The notes under the pieces: generated by a model
Database searches by the model: none
What the model saw: the letters and a program-made list of their open reading frames with translations, nothing else
What the model was told of the DNA's origin: nothing
From: Armatimonadota bacterium
Lineage (GTDB): Bacteria; Armatimonadota; JAAZEB01
Direction: 5' to 3'
Assembly (NCBI GenBank): GCA_012841485.1
Contig: DUUU01000470.1
Coordinates: forward strand, 1-5,935
DNA: 5,935 nucleotides
Program-made: the position numbers and the translations under genes
Shown: piece after piece, positions 1 to 5,935 of the stretch
Numbering within the stretch: position 1 is the stretch's first letter
How the letters are laid out: every line of letters starts with the position of its first letter

Positions 1-9
1 AGAGGAGAC

Positions 10-50
10 GCCGGGCGCCCTGGCCGCTGTGCGCCGAGAGGGCGCCCGGC
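10..50 (-). terminator. Putative intrinsic terminator hairpin after the ceramidase-like gene
   Basis: A perfect inverted repeat pairs 10-21 with 39-50 (core arm GCCGGGCGCCC), giving a 12-bp very GC-rich stem around a 17-base loop. It starts 11 bases past the TAG stop at 62-64 in the direction of transcription. The bases after the stem on the minus strand read GTCTCCTCT, pyrimidine-rich but without a proper U run, so it may be a weak or factor-assisted terminator, or a transcript-stabilising 3' hairpin. The structure is certain; the role is inferred from its position. Confidence 0.6.
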
Positions 51-61
51 ACCGCCTGCAT

Positions 62-1393
62 CTAACCGGCGCTCTCCTCCCACAGCTTCCACAGCGCCCT
101 CTGGAGGGCATCCGTCATGCGACGGCCAGCATCGGCGGAGAGCCGGCGCGAGAGGATGGGGCGCGCACCATAGGCGCCGCGCTCTGCCTGATCCGTCGTC
201 GGCACGTAACCGAACCAGTCGTTGGCCAGCTCCGCGATGAAGGTGAAAGCGGCCGGCGACCACTTCTTCACCTCCAGGCCATGAGCAACGAAGATCTCGC
301 CCGGCAGGCCGACGAAGGCGATCTCGCCGGCGCGGAACGCCTGCACCGGCACCGTCGCCATCTGCCCGTCCAGCGGCCACTCCTCGAACGCCTTGATCGT
401 GTACTCTTCGGAATCGCTCCGGCTCGGCTTCGCCCGCAGGCTGTCGACGTAGGCGCGCATCGCGCTCTCGCGCGTGTAGTAGGGGATCGCGAGCTCCTCC
501 AGGCGGGTAACGATGTGATCGACCGCCACCGGCTCGGCCTTCTCGGCGGCGTTCATGGCGACGCCGGCGAATGCCCGCCCCAGCTGCACCGACTTCGCCG
601 GCCCGCTGCGGGGCAGCGAAGTCGGCTGGTGAGGCACGTGGTTGATATCGCCACAGCAGCCGTTGAGGAAGAGGGTGACCACGTCCTGGCCGTAGACCGC
701 GGAGAGGGCGCGCGCCATCTCGCCCGGCCAGTCGGCAGAGAGGAACCGGGCGCCGCTGCCACCAATGACGTCCACATGCAGGGCGTGGTTGACCAGGAGC
801 GCGCGCACCCGGCCTTCGGTGTCACTCACCTTCAGCACCAGGACCTCCGGGTCAATGGCGCCGGCGGGGCCGATGGCGTTTCCGTCGGGGCCGCGCCCGA
901 AGAGCTCGGAGCCGTCCTTCATGCGGAAGAGGCGGTTGAAGGAGAGATCGCCCTCTGAGGCCCTCGCCGGGTGGAGCTGCGCCGTGAACCGCGATTGGTC
1001 GGCGATCACCACGGCATCGGCGATGAGGCCAGGCAGGCGCTCCAACCATGCGTCATCCACCGGGCAGATCCGGCCGGGGCGCACCTCCGGGCCGGTGTGC
1101 GTGTGCGTGGCGCAGAGGAGCACGTTCTCGGGCGGGATCCCGGTGCGCGCCGTGATCCGCTCCTTGGCGGGCCACCCGAACCCCTTCTCGATGCAGATGA
1201 GGTCGCACGAGACAAGGGCCACCGCCGTGTCGCCCTGGCGGAGCACCAGCGCGCGCGCGAAGAGGTCATCGCGCACGCTCTCGGAGACGCGCTGGTGGAA
1301 ATAGCCGGCCAGCTGCGTGCCTACCGGCGGGGTGATGCAGACCTGTGCGGCCCCTGCCTCCAGGGCCGGTCGATTGTCGACTTCAGCAGCCAT
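62..1393 (-). CDS. Neutral/alkaline ceramidase-superfamily hydrolase, short, cytosolic, Ser-less variant
   Basis: This 443-residue protein matches the N-terminal catalytic domain of neutral/alkaline non-lysosomal ceramidase (Pfam Ceramidase_alk). Visible hallmarks are the opening AAQVCITPPVG...LAGY (residues 15-31), THTHTGPEV (96-104, first His at 97), NHALHVDV (202-209), NGCCGDINHV (244-253), LPGEIF (363-368) and FGYVPTT...GAYGA (394-410). In characterised ceramidases two His, one Glu and one Tyr bind zinc; here His97, His206, Glu366 and Tyr396 or Tyr408 are the likely equivalents. Three departures stand out. The amidase motif GDVSPN reads GDINHV, placing Asn251 where the nucleophilic Ser is expected. 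The C-terminal Ig-like domain of true ceramidases is missing (443 residues against roughly 650-780). There is no signal peptide. I chose the ATG at 1393 because GGAGGAG lies just upstream; an in-frame ATG at 1405 would add four residues but overlaps that site and has a poorer one of its own. Family membership is fairly sure; ceramide as substrate is doubtful, and another metal-dependent amidase or esterase role is possible. Confidence 0.88.
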   Translation of the reverse strand: MAAEVDNRPALEAGAAQVCITPPVGTQLAGYFHQRVSESVRDDLFARALVLRQGDTAVALVSCDLICIEKGFGWPAKERITARTGIPPENVLLCATHTHTGPEVRPGRICPVDDAWLERLPGLIADAVVIADQSRFTAQLHPARASEGDLSFNRLFRMKDGSELFGRGPDGNAIGPAGAIDPEVLVLKVSDTEGRVRALLVNHALHVDVIGGSGARFLSADWPGEMARALSAVYGQDVVTLFLNGCCGDINHVPHQPTSLPRSGPAKSVQLGRAFAGVAMNAAEKAEPVAVDHIVTRLEELAIPYYTRESAMRAYVDSLRAKPSRSDSEEYTIKAFEEWPLDGQMATVPVQAFRAGEIAFVGLPGEIFVAHGLEVKKWSPAAFTFIAELANDWFGYVPTTDQAERGAYGARPILSRRLSADAGRRMTDALQRALWKLWEESAG

Positions 1394-1455
1394 AGTCTCC
1401 TCCATCCGACGCCCGCTCTCGCGGGGGGGGATTCGCTCCTCCGAAGGGCAGGCGC
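1394..1455 (-). other. Short intergenic gap with small hairpin and G8/C8 run
   Basis: The gap between the GH123-like stop and the ceramidase-like start contains a 5-bp hairpin (CCCGC 1412-1416 pairing with GCGGG 1421-1425, loop TCTC). It is followed directly by a run of eight G on the plus strand (1423-1430; C8 in the transcript). The stem is too short and lacks the U tract of a terminator. I see no -35/-10 promoter, so read-through from the upstream gene is the simplest reading. The homopolymer is non-coding, so a length error there would not break either gene. Confidence 0.5.
1397..1403 (-). promoter_or_regulatory. Shine-Dalgarno site deciding the ceramidase-like start
   Basis: On the minus strand the sequence reads ATGGAGGAGACTATG. 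The purine run GGAGGAG (1403-1397) sits three bases before the ATG at 1393, with GGAGG centred at a workable distance. The upstream ATG at 1405 is embedded in this site and is itself preceded only by GAGAGCGGGCGTCGG, a weaker match. This favours initiation at 1393. Confidence 0.65.
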
Positions 1456-3846
1456 CTACCGCTTCGCCGCAGCCCGCTCGATCCGGCGAGCGATGCGATC
1501 ACGCTCGGCCAGGACCACCTCGGGGTCACGTGTGAACTGAGCGAGACCGCTCGTTACCGGCAAACACGCCTTGCGCGCGTTCTCGATGGAACCTTCGCGT
1601 TCTGCCAGCAGCGAGAGGTAGTCATAATCCTCCAGGCCGTCGCGGATATTCGCCAGGCGGATGCTGCCGATGGGGCCATCTTTACCCGGGTAGAGAAGCA
1701 GACCATCGCCATGAAGCCGGTCGGCCCATGAAGCCTCGAGGGTGATTCCAAAGCTGAGCAGGGGACCATCCTTCTCCGGGTCGATGGGAGCCTTGTTGCT
1801 CGCGCGGCCCCAGATGTTCAGGCCCCAATAGAGCATGCCATCCATCTTCTGGTGATACGCCTGCCACCAGATCACGCGCGCCTCGACGAGAGGATCGTCG
1901 GCCAGCCAGTTGGCATAGGGATAGCGGGGGGAGCAGCAGACATAGGCCCATACCTGCAACCCGGCCGCGCGGCAGCGCTCGGCGGCCTCCAGGTCGTAGC
2001 GCGCTGTGAGGGGGCAGTTCCAATCGATGTTCAGATCCTTCATCACCGCCGGGTCTTGTGCGATGTAGGCCGTGGTCAGGGTGGGGATGCCCCAGCGCTC
2101 CTTCACCAGGCCGAAGTACTCGCGGAGGATGGGCCAGAACTCCTCGCCGCGCTCGTCGAAGGAGTACACGTAGGCCTTGCTTGCCAGCCCGCGTCGCTTG
2201 AGATCCGCCACATAGGGGTCGAGGCGCTGGATCAGGCTCTCTTTGAATTGGGGCGTGTAGACGCTGATCGGGCTCCAGCAGACCCAGGCGCGTTTCCCAC
2301 GCGGCTCCACCAGGTTCTGCACATTGAAGGCGTTCAGGCCCCGGGTGGCGTAGTGGGCCAGGTCCTCCAGGGCCGGCGGATCGGTGCGCGAGATGTCGTC
2401 GGGGTTGAGGCGGTGTCGGAGGACGTAATCGCCATACTGGCGGCGCAGTTCCGGGGTCAGCGGCCCGTAGACTGTCTCCAGGAAGCCATCCATGAGCGCG
2501 AACGCCGTCTTCAGCCGGGGCTGGGTGGGCAGCGTGAAACCGTAGACGCGCGCTTCGACCGGGATCCGCACGGCCGGCGCGTTTTCGGGCGTCACGGTGA
2601 ACTCGCCGCGGTAGGTGCCGGCCGGCGTGCCCGGCGGGGCGTAGAGGGTGAACCACACGCTCTGCGTCGTGCCGCCCGGCACATCGAAATGGCTCACGGG
2701 GAGCAGAGGATCCGGCCACCAGCCCGGCAGCGCGTCCTTCATCTCCGGATGAGGGTAGAGTTCCGAGATGTTCACGAAGCCGACTTGATGCCACTCGAAG
2801 TGCTCTTTGCTCAGCGCATTCCCGCGGCGGTCGCGCAGATCGCTGAAAGTGACGGTGCAGGACTCCAGATCTCTCCCCGGAAGCGCGCGCAGGCACACCT
2901 GGAAGCTCTCGTATTCATTGCCCGCGAGGGCAACGGAGGCCCGGAGTGCCCTCTTCCGGGAGGGGGGCAGCGCGTCGCGCAACACGCGCTGCATGCTCCG
3001 CTCCACCCAGGCCAGGTAGGGCGCACCGGCGCCACGTGGGGTTCGCACCGGCCACTCCCGGCGCAGCGCCTCCCCGGTGGCGGTTTCCTTGGCATCCAGG
3101 CGAAGCGTGTAGGCGCCGCCGGGAAGCGCGCGCCCGGTGGCATCGGTGCCGGGCCACTGCAGCGCGACACGCTCTCCCTCATCCGATACGGCATAGACCG
3201 CCTGGTCTCCCTGCAGGATGGTGGCCGTCCAACCTCCAGGGAAGCTGAGGAGCCCGCGGAATTCGAGGTTGTTGGCGCCGCCCAGGCCCACGACCAGGCG
3301 CTCGGACTCCACGCGGAACGGGACGAGCGAGAGCGAGACGTCGTCAAACCACGCCTTGCCGGTACACTTGCGGAAGAGGATGAAGAACTGCACCTTCGCG
3401 ACCGGCTTCTTCACGTCGAAGGTGTAGGCGACGCGCTCCCAATCGTGCGTGCCCCGGGAGAAATCGCCGCGCACCCCCCACAGATGGGTGCCATCGGCGT
3501 AGAAAACATCCATATAGAGGCAGTAGTCCACGCCCTCTGCCTCCTCCGCCTTGCTCCAGCCGGAGACCTCGAAGGGGTGCTGTAGCGGCGGGTCGAAGTG
3601 GACCTCCTGCATGGCGCCGTGGTATTCGTCCGCCTGGCTGGACGCGCAGGCAATCGCGAGGCCGCCCTTTCGCCCGGATCCGGGAGCGAGTGTGTGGCCC
3701 TTGCCCGCAGGGTTCCAGCTGGCCGCGCCGGTCTCGTCCGCCTGCTCAAACCCCGGATTGGCGAGCAGGTTCTCGCCGCGCTGCGGCGCCGCCACGGCCT
3801 GGGCAGCAACCAGCAGCAGGATAAGACAGAAGCCTGGCCATCCCAT
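1456..3846 (-). CDS. Secreted multidomain glycoside hydrolase, DUF4091 / GH123-like
   Basis: This is a 796-residue exported enzyme of the DUF4091/GH123 type; characterised GH123 members are exo-acting beta-N-acetylgalactosaminidases. Residues 1-20 form a signal peptide with a hydrophobic core and an AVA/AA cleavage region; no lipobox follows, so it is probably released or periplasmic. Residues about 26-177 are a jelly-roll carbohydrate-binding-like module (NLLANPGFE at the start, AWFDDVSL near the end). Residues about 229-255 (WPGTDATGRALPGGAYTLRL) resemble a FlgD-type Ig-like repeat. Residues about 276-440 form the GH123 N-terminal beta domain (AGNEYESFQV, PAGTYRGEFTV). From about 441 onward is the barrel: YSFDERGEEF holds the adjacent Asp564-Glu565 expected of the GH123 dyad, then MLYWGLNIWG (671-680). 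The tail GDGLLLYPG...SIRLANIRDGLEDYDYL (713-743) is a strong DUF4091 hallmark. The ATG at 3846 has the Shine-Dalgarno GGAGGAGGG six bases upstream. It lies 104 bases after the heparinase-like gene and 62 before the ceramidase-like gene, all co-directional. The substrate is not certain, since many DUF4091 proteins are uncharacterised. Confidence 0.93.
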   Translation of the reverse strand: MGWPGFCLILLLVAAQAVAAPQRGENLLANPGFEQADETGAASWNPAGKGHTLAPGSGRKGGLAIACASSQADEYHGAMQEVHFDPPLQHPFEVSGWSKAEEAEGVDYCLYMDVFYADGTHLWGVRGDFSRGTHDWERVAYTFDVKKPVAKVQFFILFRKCTGKAWFDDVSLSLVPFRVESERLVVGLGGANNLEFRGLLSFPGGWTATILQGDQAVYAVSDEGERVALQWPGTDATGRALPGGAYTLRLDAKETATGEALRREWPVRTPRGAGAPYLAWVERSMQRVLRDALPPSRKRALRASVALAGNEYESFQVCLRALPGRDLESCTVTFSDLRDRRGNALSKEHFEWHQVGFVNISELYPHPEMKDALPGWWPDPLLPVSHFDVPGGTTQSVWFTLYAPPGTPAGTYRGEFTVTPENAPAVRIPVEARVYGFTLPTQPRLKTAFALMDGFLETVYGPLTPELRRQYGDYVLRHRLNPDDISRTDPPALEDLAHYATRGLNAFNVQNLVEPRGKRAWVCWSPISVYTPQFKESLIQRLDPYVADLKRRGLASKAYVYSFDERGEEFWPILREYFGLVKERWGIPTLTTAYIAQDPAVMKDLNIDWNCPLTARYDLEAAERCRAAGLQVWAYVCCSPRYPYANWLADDPLVEARVIWWQAYHQKMDGMLYWGLNIWGRASNKAPIDPEKDGPLLSFGITLEASWADRLHGDGLLLYPGKDGPIGSIRLANIRDGLEDYDYLSLLAEREGSIENARKACLPVTSGLAQFTRDPEVVLAERDRIARRIERAAAKR

Positions 3847-3852
3847 GGCAAT

Positions 3853-3861
3853 CCCTCCTCC
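3853..3861 (-). promoter_or_regulatory. Strong Shine-Dalgarno site of the GH123-like gene
   Basis: The minus strand reads GGAGGAGGG followed by ATTGCC and then ATG at 3846-3844. This is an extended AGGAGG match at standard spacing and supports the ATG at 3846 as the start, agreeing with the signal peptide that begins there. It lies only three bases after the hairpin at 3865-3886, so that structure could affect ribosome access. Confidence 0.8.
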
Positions 3862-3864
3862 GTG

Positions 3865-3886
3865 GCGCCGGCCACGCGGCCGGCGC
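3865..3886 (-). promoter_or_regulatory. 9-bp GC-only hairpin immediately before the GH123-like ribosome-binding site
   Basis: GCGCCGGCC (3865-3873) pairs perfectly with GGCCGGCGC (3878-3886) around a four-base loop. All nine pairs are G-C, so it should be very stable in RNA. An alternative, mutually exclusive fold pairs CGTGGC (3861-3866) with GCCACG (3871-3876) and would take up one base of the Shine-Dalgarno tract. The role is not shown; candidates are translation control, protection of a processed mRNA end, or a terminator-like element without a U tract. Confidence 0.55.
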
Positions 3887-3896
3887 GGGGATGGGC

Positions 3897-3937
3897 GCGC
3901 CCCTTCCCGCCCGTGCCGGAGAGGGGAAAAGGGGCGC
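3897..3937 (-). terminator. Hairpin just after the heparinase-like gene, possible partial terminator or processing site
   Basis: GCGCCCCTT (3897-3905) pairs with AAGGGGCGC (3929-3937). The stem continues inward by three G-C pairs (3906-3908 with 3924-3926) across a two-base bulge, giving about 12 pairs. In the transcript it begins 13 bases after the TAG stop at 3951. It is followed by GCCCATCCCC rather than U residues, so full rho-independent termination is doubtful; attenuation or a 3'-end-stabilising role that lowers downstream expression is equally possible. Confidence 0.5.
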
Positions 3938-3950
3938 TCCGCTCCGCGTG

Positions 3951-5935
3951 CTACTTCACCGGTCGCACCTCCAGGTCATCCAGGAACGCCTCGACCAGCG
4001 AAGCGTTGAAGCTATGGATCCAGAGGCGGATGGCGGCGGTTTCCGGGGGCGTGGTGAAGCGGTAGGAGAAAGGCACCCACTGGCCTGCCTGGCCCGCGAG
4101 CGTTCCGACAGGGGCGATGCCGCCTCTCTCATCCTTCTCGTTGAGCATCTCGCCCCGGGCGTTGAGGTAGTGGACGTACATCCCGATTCCCTCGCCCGTC
4201 ACGTGAAACACCTTGCCGCTCACCTCCATCTCGCGCCCGGCTTCGGCCGGGATCCGTCCGGAGGTGACGTTCGAGCCCGCCTTCGTGTCGTTATCCGTGA
4301 TCTTCAGCGAGTGCTTCCCAGTCGCGGCGCGCTCGGTCGAGAGCTCGCCCTGGCCGTTGCGCGGCAGATTCCAGCCCCACGTGCCGTACTCGAAGCCGCC
4401 GTTGCGGAGCAGGTTCCCCGTGCCATCGCTCGTCGGCCCCTCGAAAGGCGTGATCTTCAGTGTCACCGTGGCCTTTTTCACCGGCTGCTCCAGCGCAATC
4501 CCTATGCGGGTGGGGAGCACCGGCGCGTCCTCGCGGATCTCCTCGGCGGTTATGGTGTAGGCGGCGCCGCCCGTATCGATCTCCACGCGCACCGCCTCAT
4601 CCACGTCGTAGACCATCAGCGCGCCGTCGTCCAGGCGCCGCCATCCGCCGAGGGTCACCAGCGCCGTGCCGAAGCTTTGTGGCGACGTCAGCTCCACCTG
4701 GTCGGTGACAGTGAGCGAGCCGGCACCCTCGTGCGAATAGACGAACGCGCGCTTCAGCTGGACCAGCTCAGACACGGGGTAGGCGGACGTCATGTCGAGC
4801 TCCAGGGTAACACTTTTCTCGGTGAAGTTGGTGCGCAGGACCTTTGCCACGGCTTCCCGCCCCGGCTGTTGCAGTTTCCCGGCGACGACGGGCACCGGAT
4901 GGCCATAGGAGTTGAGGAGATTGCTCTCGTAGCGCCGGGCGCTGAAGGTGCGCGCGGAGTAGGTCTCCGAGCCCGGATCGAGAAGGACGGCCCGGTCTCC
5001 CAGGACGACGACGTAGGAGCCGAGGTCGTTGTGGTTGTGGTGCTCCGCGTTGTTCCCGCCCTTGAGCGCGACGGCCATACGGCAGTTGGAACCCTCGGCG
5101 GGCCGGGAGATGAGGATGCCGGCATCCTGGAACCACGACCGGATTCTCGGGCCGACGGTGGTCTTCTCGCCGATAGGGGGCAGGGAATCGGGGAAGCAAT
5201 AGAGCATCGTAGCGAAGAGGCTGTCTCGGCGCCCCATGGCGAGCGTCTCATACTGCGGCAGGCCGAGGCGGAACCGCCGGTTGAGGAGCCACATCGACCA
5301 CTGATCCGGCTGGGCGCGGACGCCGCAATCGGCGAAGGCGGGCGAGACGCCGCTTTGGATCTGGATGCGCGCGGCAAAGGTGGCCGGAGCGGCCGCCTCG
5401 GGCTGAGCGAGGAGATCCAGCTTGCTGCCGGTCGCGCGGCGCACCGCCTCGCTGAGGAGAACAAAATGCCCAAAGCCGTAGTTCCAGTAGCCCAGCCCCT
5501 CGCTACAGTATCCGTCGGGCGTGAAGCCCTTCAGGAAGTTCCGAGAGTACCTCTCGGCTGCGGCCACGAAGCGGGCACGCTCCTCGCGCGACTCGATCTG
5601 CGCCAGGGCAGTCCCCGTCACCCCGGCAAGGCAGACGGAGTTCCAGTTGCTGGTCGTATGCATCCACCAGTCGGCGTTGCGCTTGCCGTCCAGGGTGGCC
5701 AGATAGGGATCGAGAATGAAGTGGCGCAGTCGCTCGCGGAGGCGCTGTCGGATCGCGGGCTGGAGCCGGTCGCCGAGCAGCCAATCGGCGGTGGCCAGAT
5801 TCCAGGCCAGACCCGAGGAACCCAGGTCGATGGTGACCTGCGTGCCATGGAAATTCGTCAGCTTGGCATCATGCGCCGGCATCACCCAGGTGCGCTCGGC
5901 GCACAGCGCCTCGAGAATAGCCTCGATGGCGGGGA
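3951..5935 (-). CDS. Heparinase II/III-family polysaccharide lyase with C-terminal carbohydrate-binding module (5' end outside window)
   Basis: The frame is open to the right edge, so 660 residues are visible and the N-terminus, including any signal peptide, is missing. The GTG at 5885 is not the real start: in-frame residues before it (EALCAERTWV) belong to the alpha-helical domain of the family. Numbering from the first full codon, residues 1 to about 270 are the helical toroid, with NWNSVCLAG (96-104) and EGLGYWNYGFGH (145-156). Residues about 272-500 are the beta-rich Hepar_II_III domain, with HHNHNDLGSY (298-307), LLDPGSETY and RRYESN. Members cleave uronate-containing polysaccharides by beta-elimination, using an Asn, a Tyr and a His. 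Asn96 or Asn98, Tyr149 or Tyr152, and His299 or His301 are the likely counterparts, so the catalytic set looks intact. Residues 507-660 are a jelly-roll module from NLLRNGGFEY to AFLDDLEVRPVK. The stop is TAG. Heparin is not implied: related enzymes act on heparan, alginate, ulvan and other uronates. Two hairpins and the GH123-like gene follow downstream. Confidence 0.92.
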   Translation of the reverse strand, partial: PAIEAILEALCAERTWVMPAHDAKLTNFHGTQVTIDLGSSGLAWNLATADWLLGDRLQPAIRQRLRERLRHFILDPYLATLDGKRNADWWMHTTSNWNSVCLAGVTGTALAQIESREERARFVAAAERYSRNFLKGFTPDGYCSEGLGYWNYGFGHFVLLSEAVRRATGSKLDLLAQPEAAAPATFAARIQIQSGVSPAFADCGVRAQPDQWSMWLLNRRFRLGLPQYETLAMGRRDSLFATMLYCFPDSLPPIGEKTTVGPRIRSWFQDAGILISRPAEGSNCRMAVALKGGNNAEHHNHNDLGSYVVVLGDRAVLLDPGSETYSARTFSARRYESNLLNSYGHPVPVVAGKLQQPGREAVAKVLRTNFTEKSVTLELDMTSAYPVSELVQLKRAFVYSHEGAGSLTVTDQVELTSPQSFGTALVTLGGWRRLDDGALMVYDVDEAVRVEIDTGGAAYTITAEEIREDAPVLPTRIGIALEQPVKKATVTLKITPFEGPTSDGTGNLLRNGGFEYGTWGWNLPRNGQGELSTERAATGKHSLKITDNDTKAGSNVTSGRIPAEAGREMEVSGKVFHVTGEGIGMYVHYLNARGEMLNEKDERGGIAPVGTLAGQAGQWVPFSYRFTTPPETAAIRLWIHSFNASLVEAFLDDLEVRPVK

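Noticed and set aside
29..958. A 309-codon plus-strand open frame opposite the ceramidase-like gene.
   Set aside because: It is antisense to well-conserved motifs, has low-complexity Arg/His/Leu-rich content, and has no credible ribosome-binding site.
1442..1466. A short inverted repeat (CGAAG / CTTCG) around the stop codon of the GH123-like gene.
   Set aside because: It has only five pairs, a 15-base loop and no U tract; it is too weak to call a terminator.
1682..2896. A 404-codon minus-strand open frame overlapping the GH123-like gene in another frame.
   Set aside because: It is out of frame with all visible GH123 motifs and shows Arg/Pro/Ala-rich shadow composition. I found no sign of a frameshift in the main gene that would need it.
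1852..3585. A 577-codon open frame on the plus strand opposite the GH123-like gene.
   Set aside because: It lies wholly antisense to a gene with clear domain motifs. Its translation is rich in Arg, Gly and Ala with no recognisable domain, the usual by-product of GC-rich coding DNA.
3951..5885. Treating the GTG at 5885 as the true start of the heparinase-like gene.
   Set aside because: The frame stays open to the window edge with family-like sequence before this codon, and a start here would remove part of the helical catalytic domain.
25..5908. A 14-base sequence at 25-38 (CGCTGTGCGCCGAG) whose reverse complement occurs at 5895-5908.
   Set aside because: It does not extend on either side, one copy is inside coding sequence and the other in a hairpin loop, and a match this short is plausible by chance in nearly 6 kb of GC-rich DNA.

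Overview
This GC-rich window carries three protein-coding genes. All three lie on the minus strand and are read from high to low coordinates: a heparinase II/III-family protein (3951 to the right edge, beginning outside the window), a secreted DUF4091/GH123-type glycoside hydrolase (1456-3846), and a short neutral-ceramidase-superfamily protein (62-1393). Coding fills nearly everything. The gaps are 104 bases (3847-3950), about 60 bases (1394-1455) and 61 bases at the left edge. I saw no RNA gene, mobile element, CRISPR array or integration site.

Organism: GC content is clearly high, both complete genes have strong purine-rich Shine-Dalgarno sites, and the gene content is built around polysaccharide breakdown. 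This fits a free-living, carbohydrate-degrading bacterium. Combinations of heparinase II/III, DUF4091 and small ceramidase-like proteins are familiar from Armatimonadota, Planctomycetota, Verrucomicrobiota/Lentisphaerota and related uncultured lineages. I lean to that broad group but cannot choose among them, because the window has no phylogenetic marker.

Layout in the direction of transcription. (1) The heparinase-like protein has an alpha-helical lyase domain, a beta-rich domain with the HHNHND signature, and a C-terminal jelly-roll carbohydrate-binding-like module. (2) A 104-base gap holds two strong hairpins, followed by the ribosome-binding site of the next gene. (3) The DUF4091/GH123-like protein has a signal peptide, an N-terminal jelly-roll module, a FlgD-type Ig-like segment, a GH123 beta domain, and a catalytic domain with an Asp-Glu dyad. 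(4) After a gap of about 60 bases comes a signal-less ceramidase-fold protein. It keeps the putative zinc ligands but has Asn where characterised ceramidases have the catalytic Ser. (5) A 12-bp GC-rich hairpin just past its stop is the probable end of the transcript.

Working together (inference): orientation and spacing suggest a co-transcribed catabolic cluster acting on a complex glycan or glycoconjugate. The lyase would open a uronate-containing chain, the GH123-like enzyme would remove a terminal hexosamine, and the cytosolic hydrolase would process a released amide- or ester-bearing piece. The founding GH123 enzyme acts on glycosphingolipids and neutral ceramidases cleave ceramide, so a glycosphingolipid route is worth testing, but the ceramidase-like protein departs from real ceramidases in several ways. 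No substrate is proven by the sequence.
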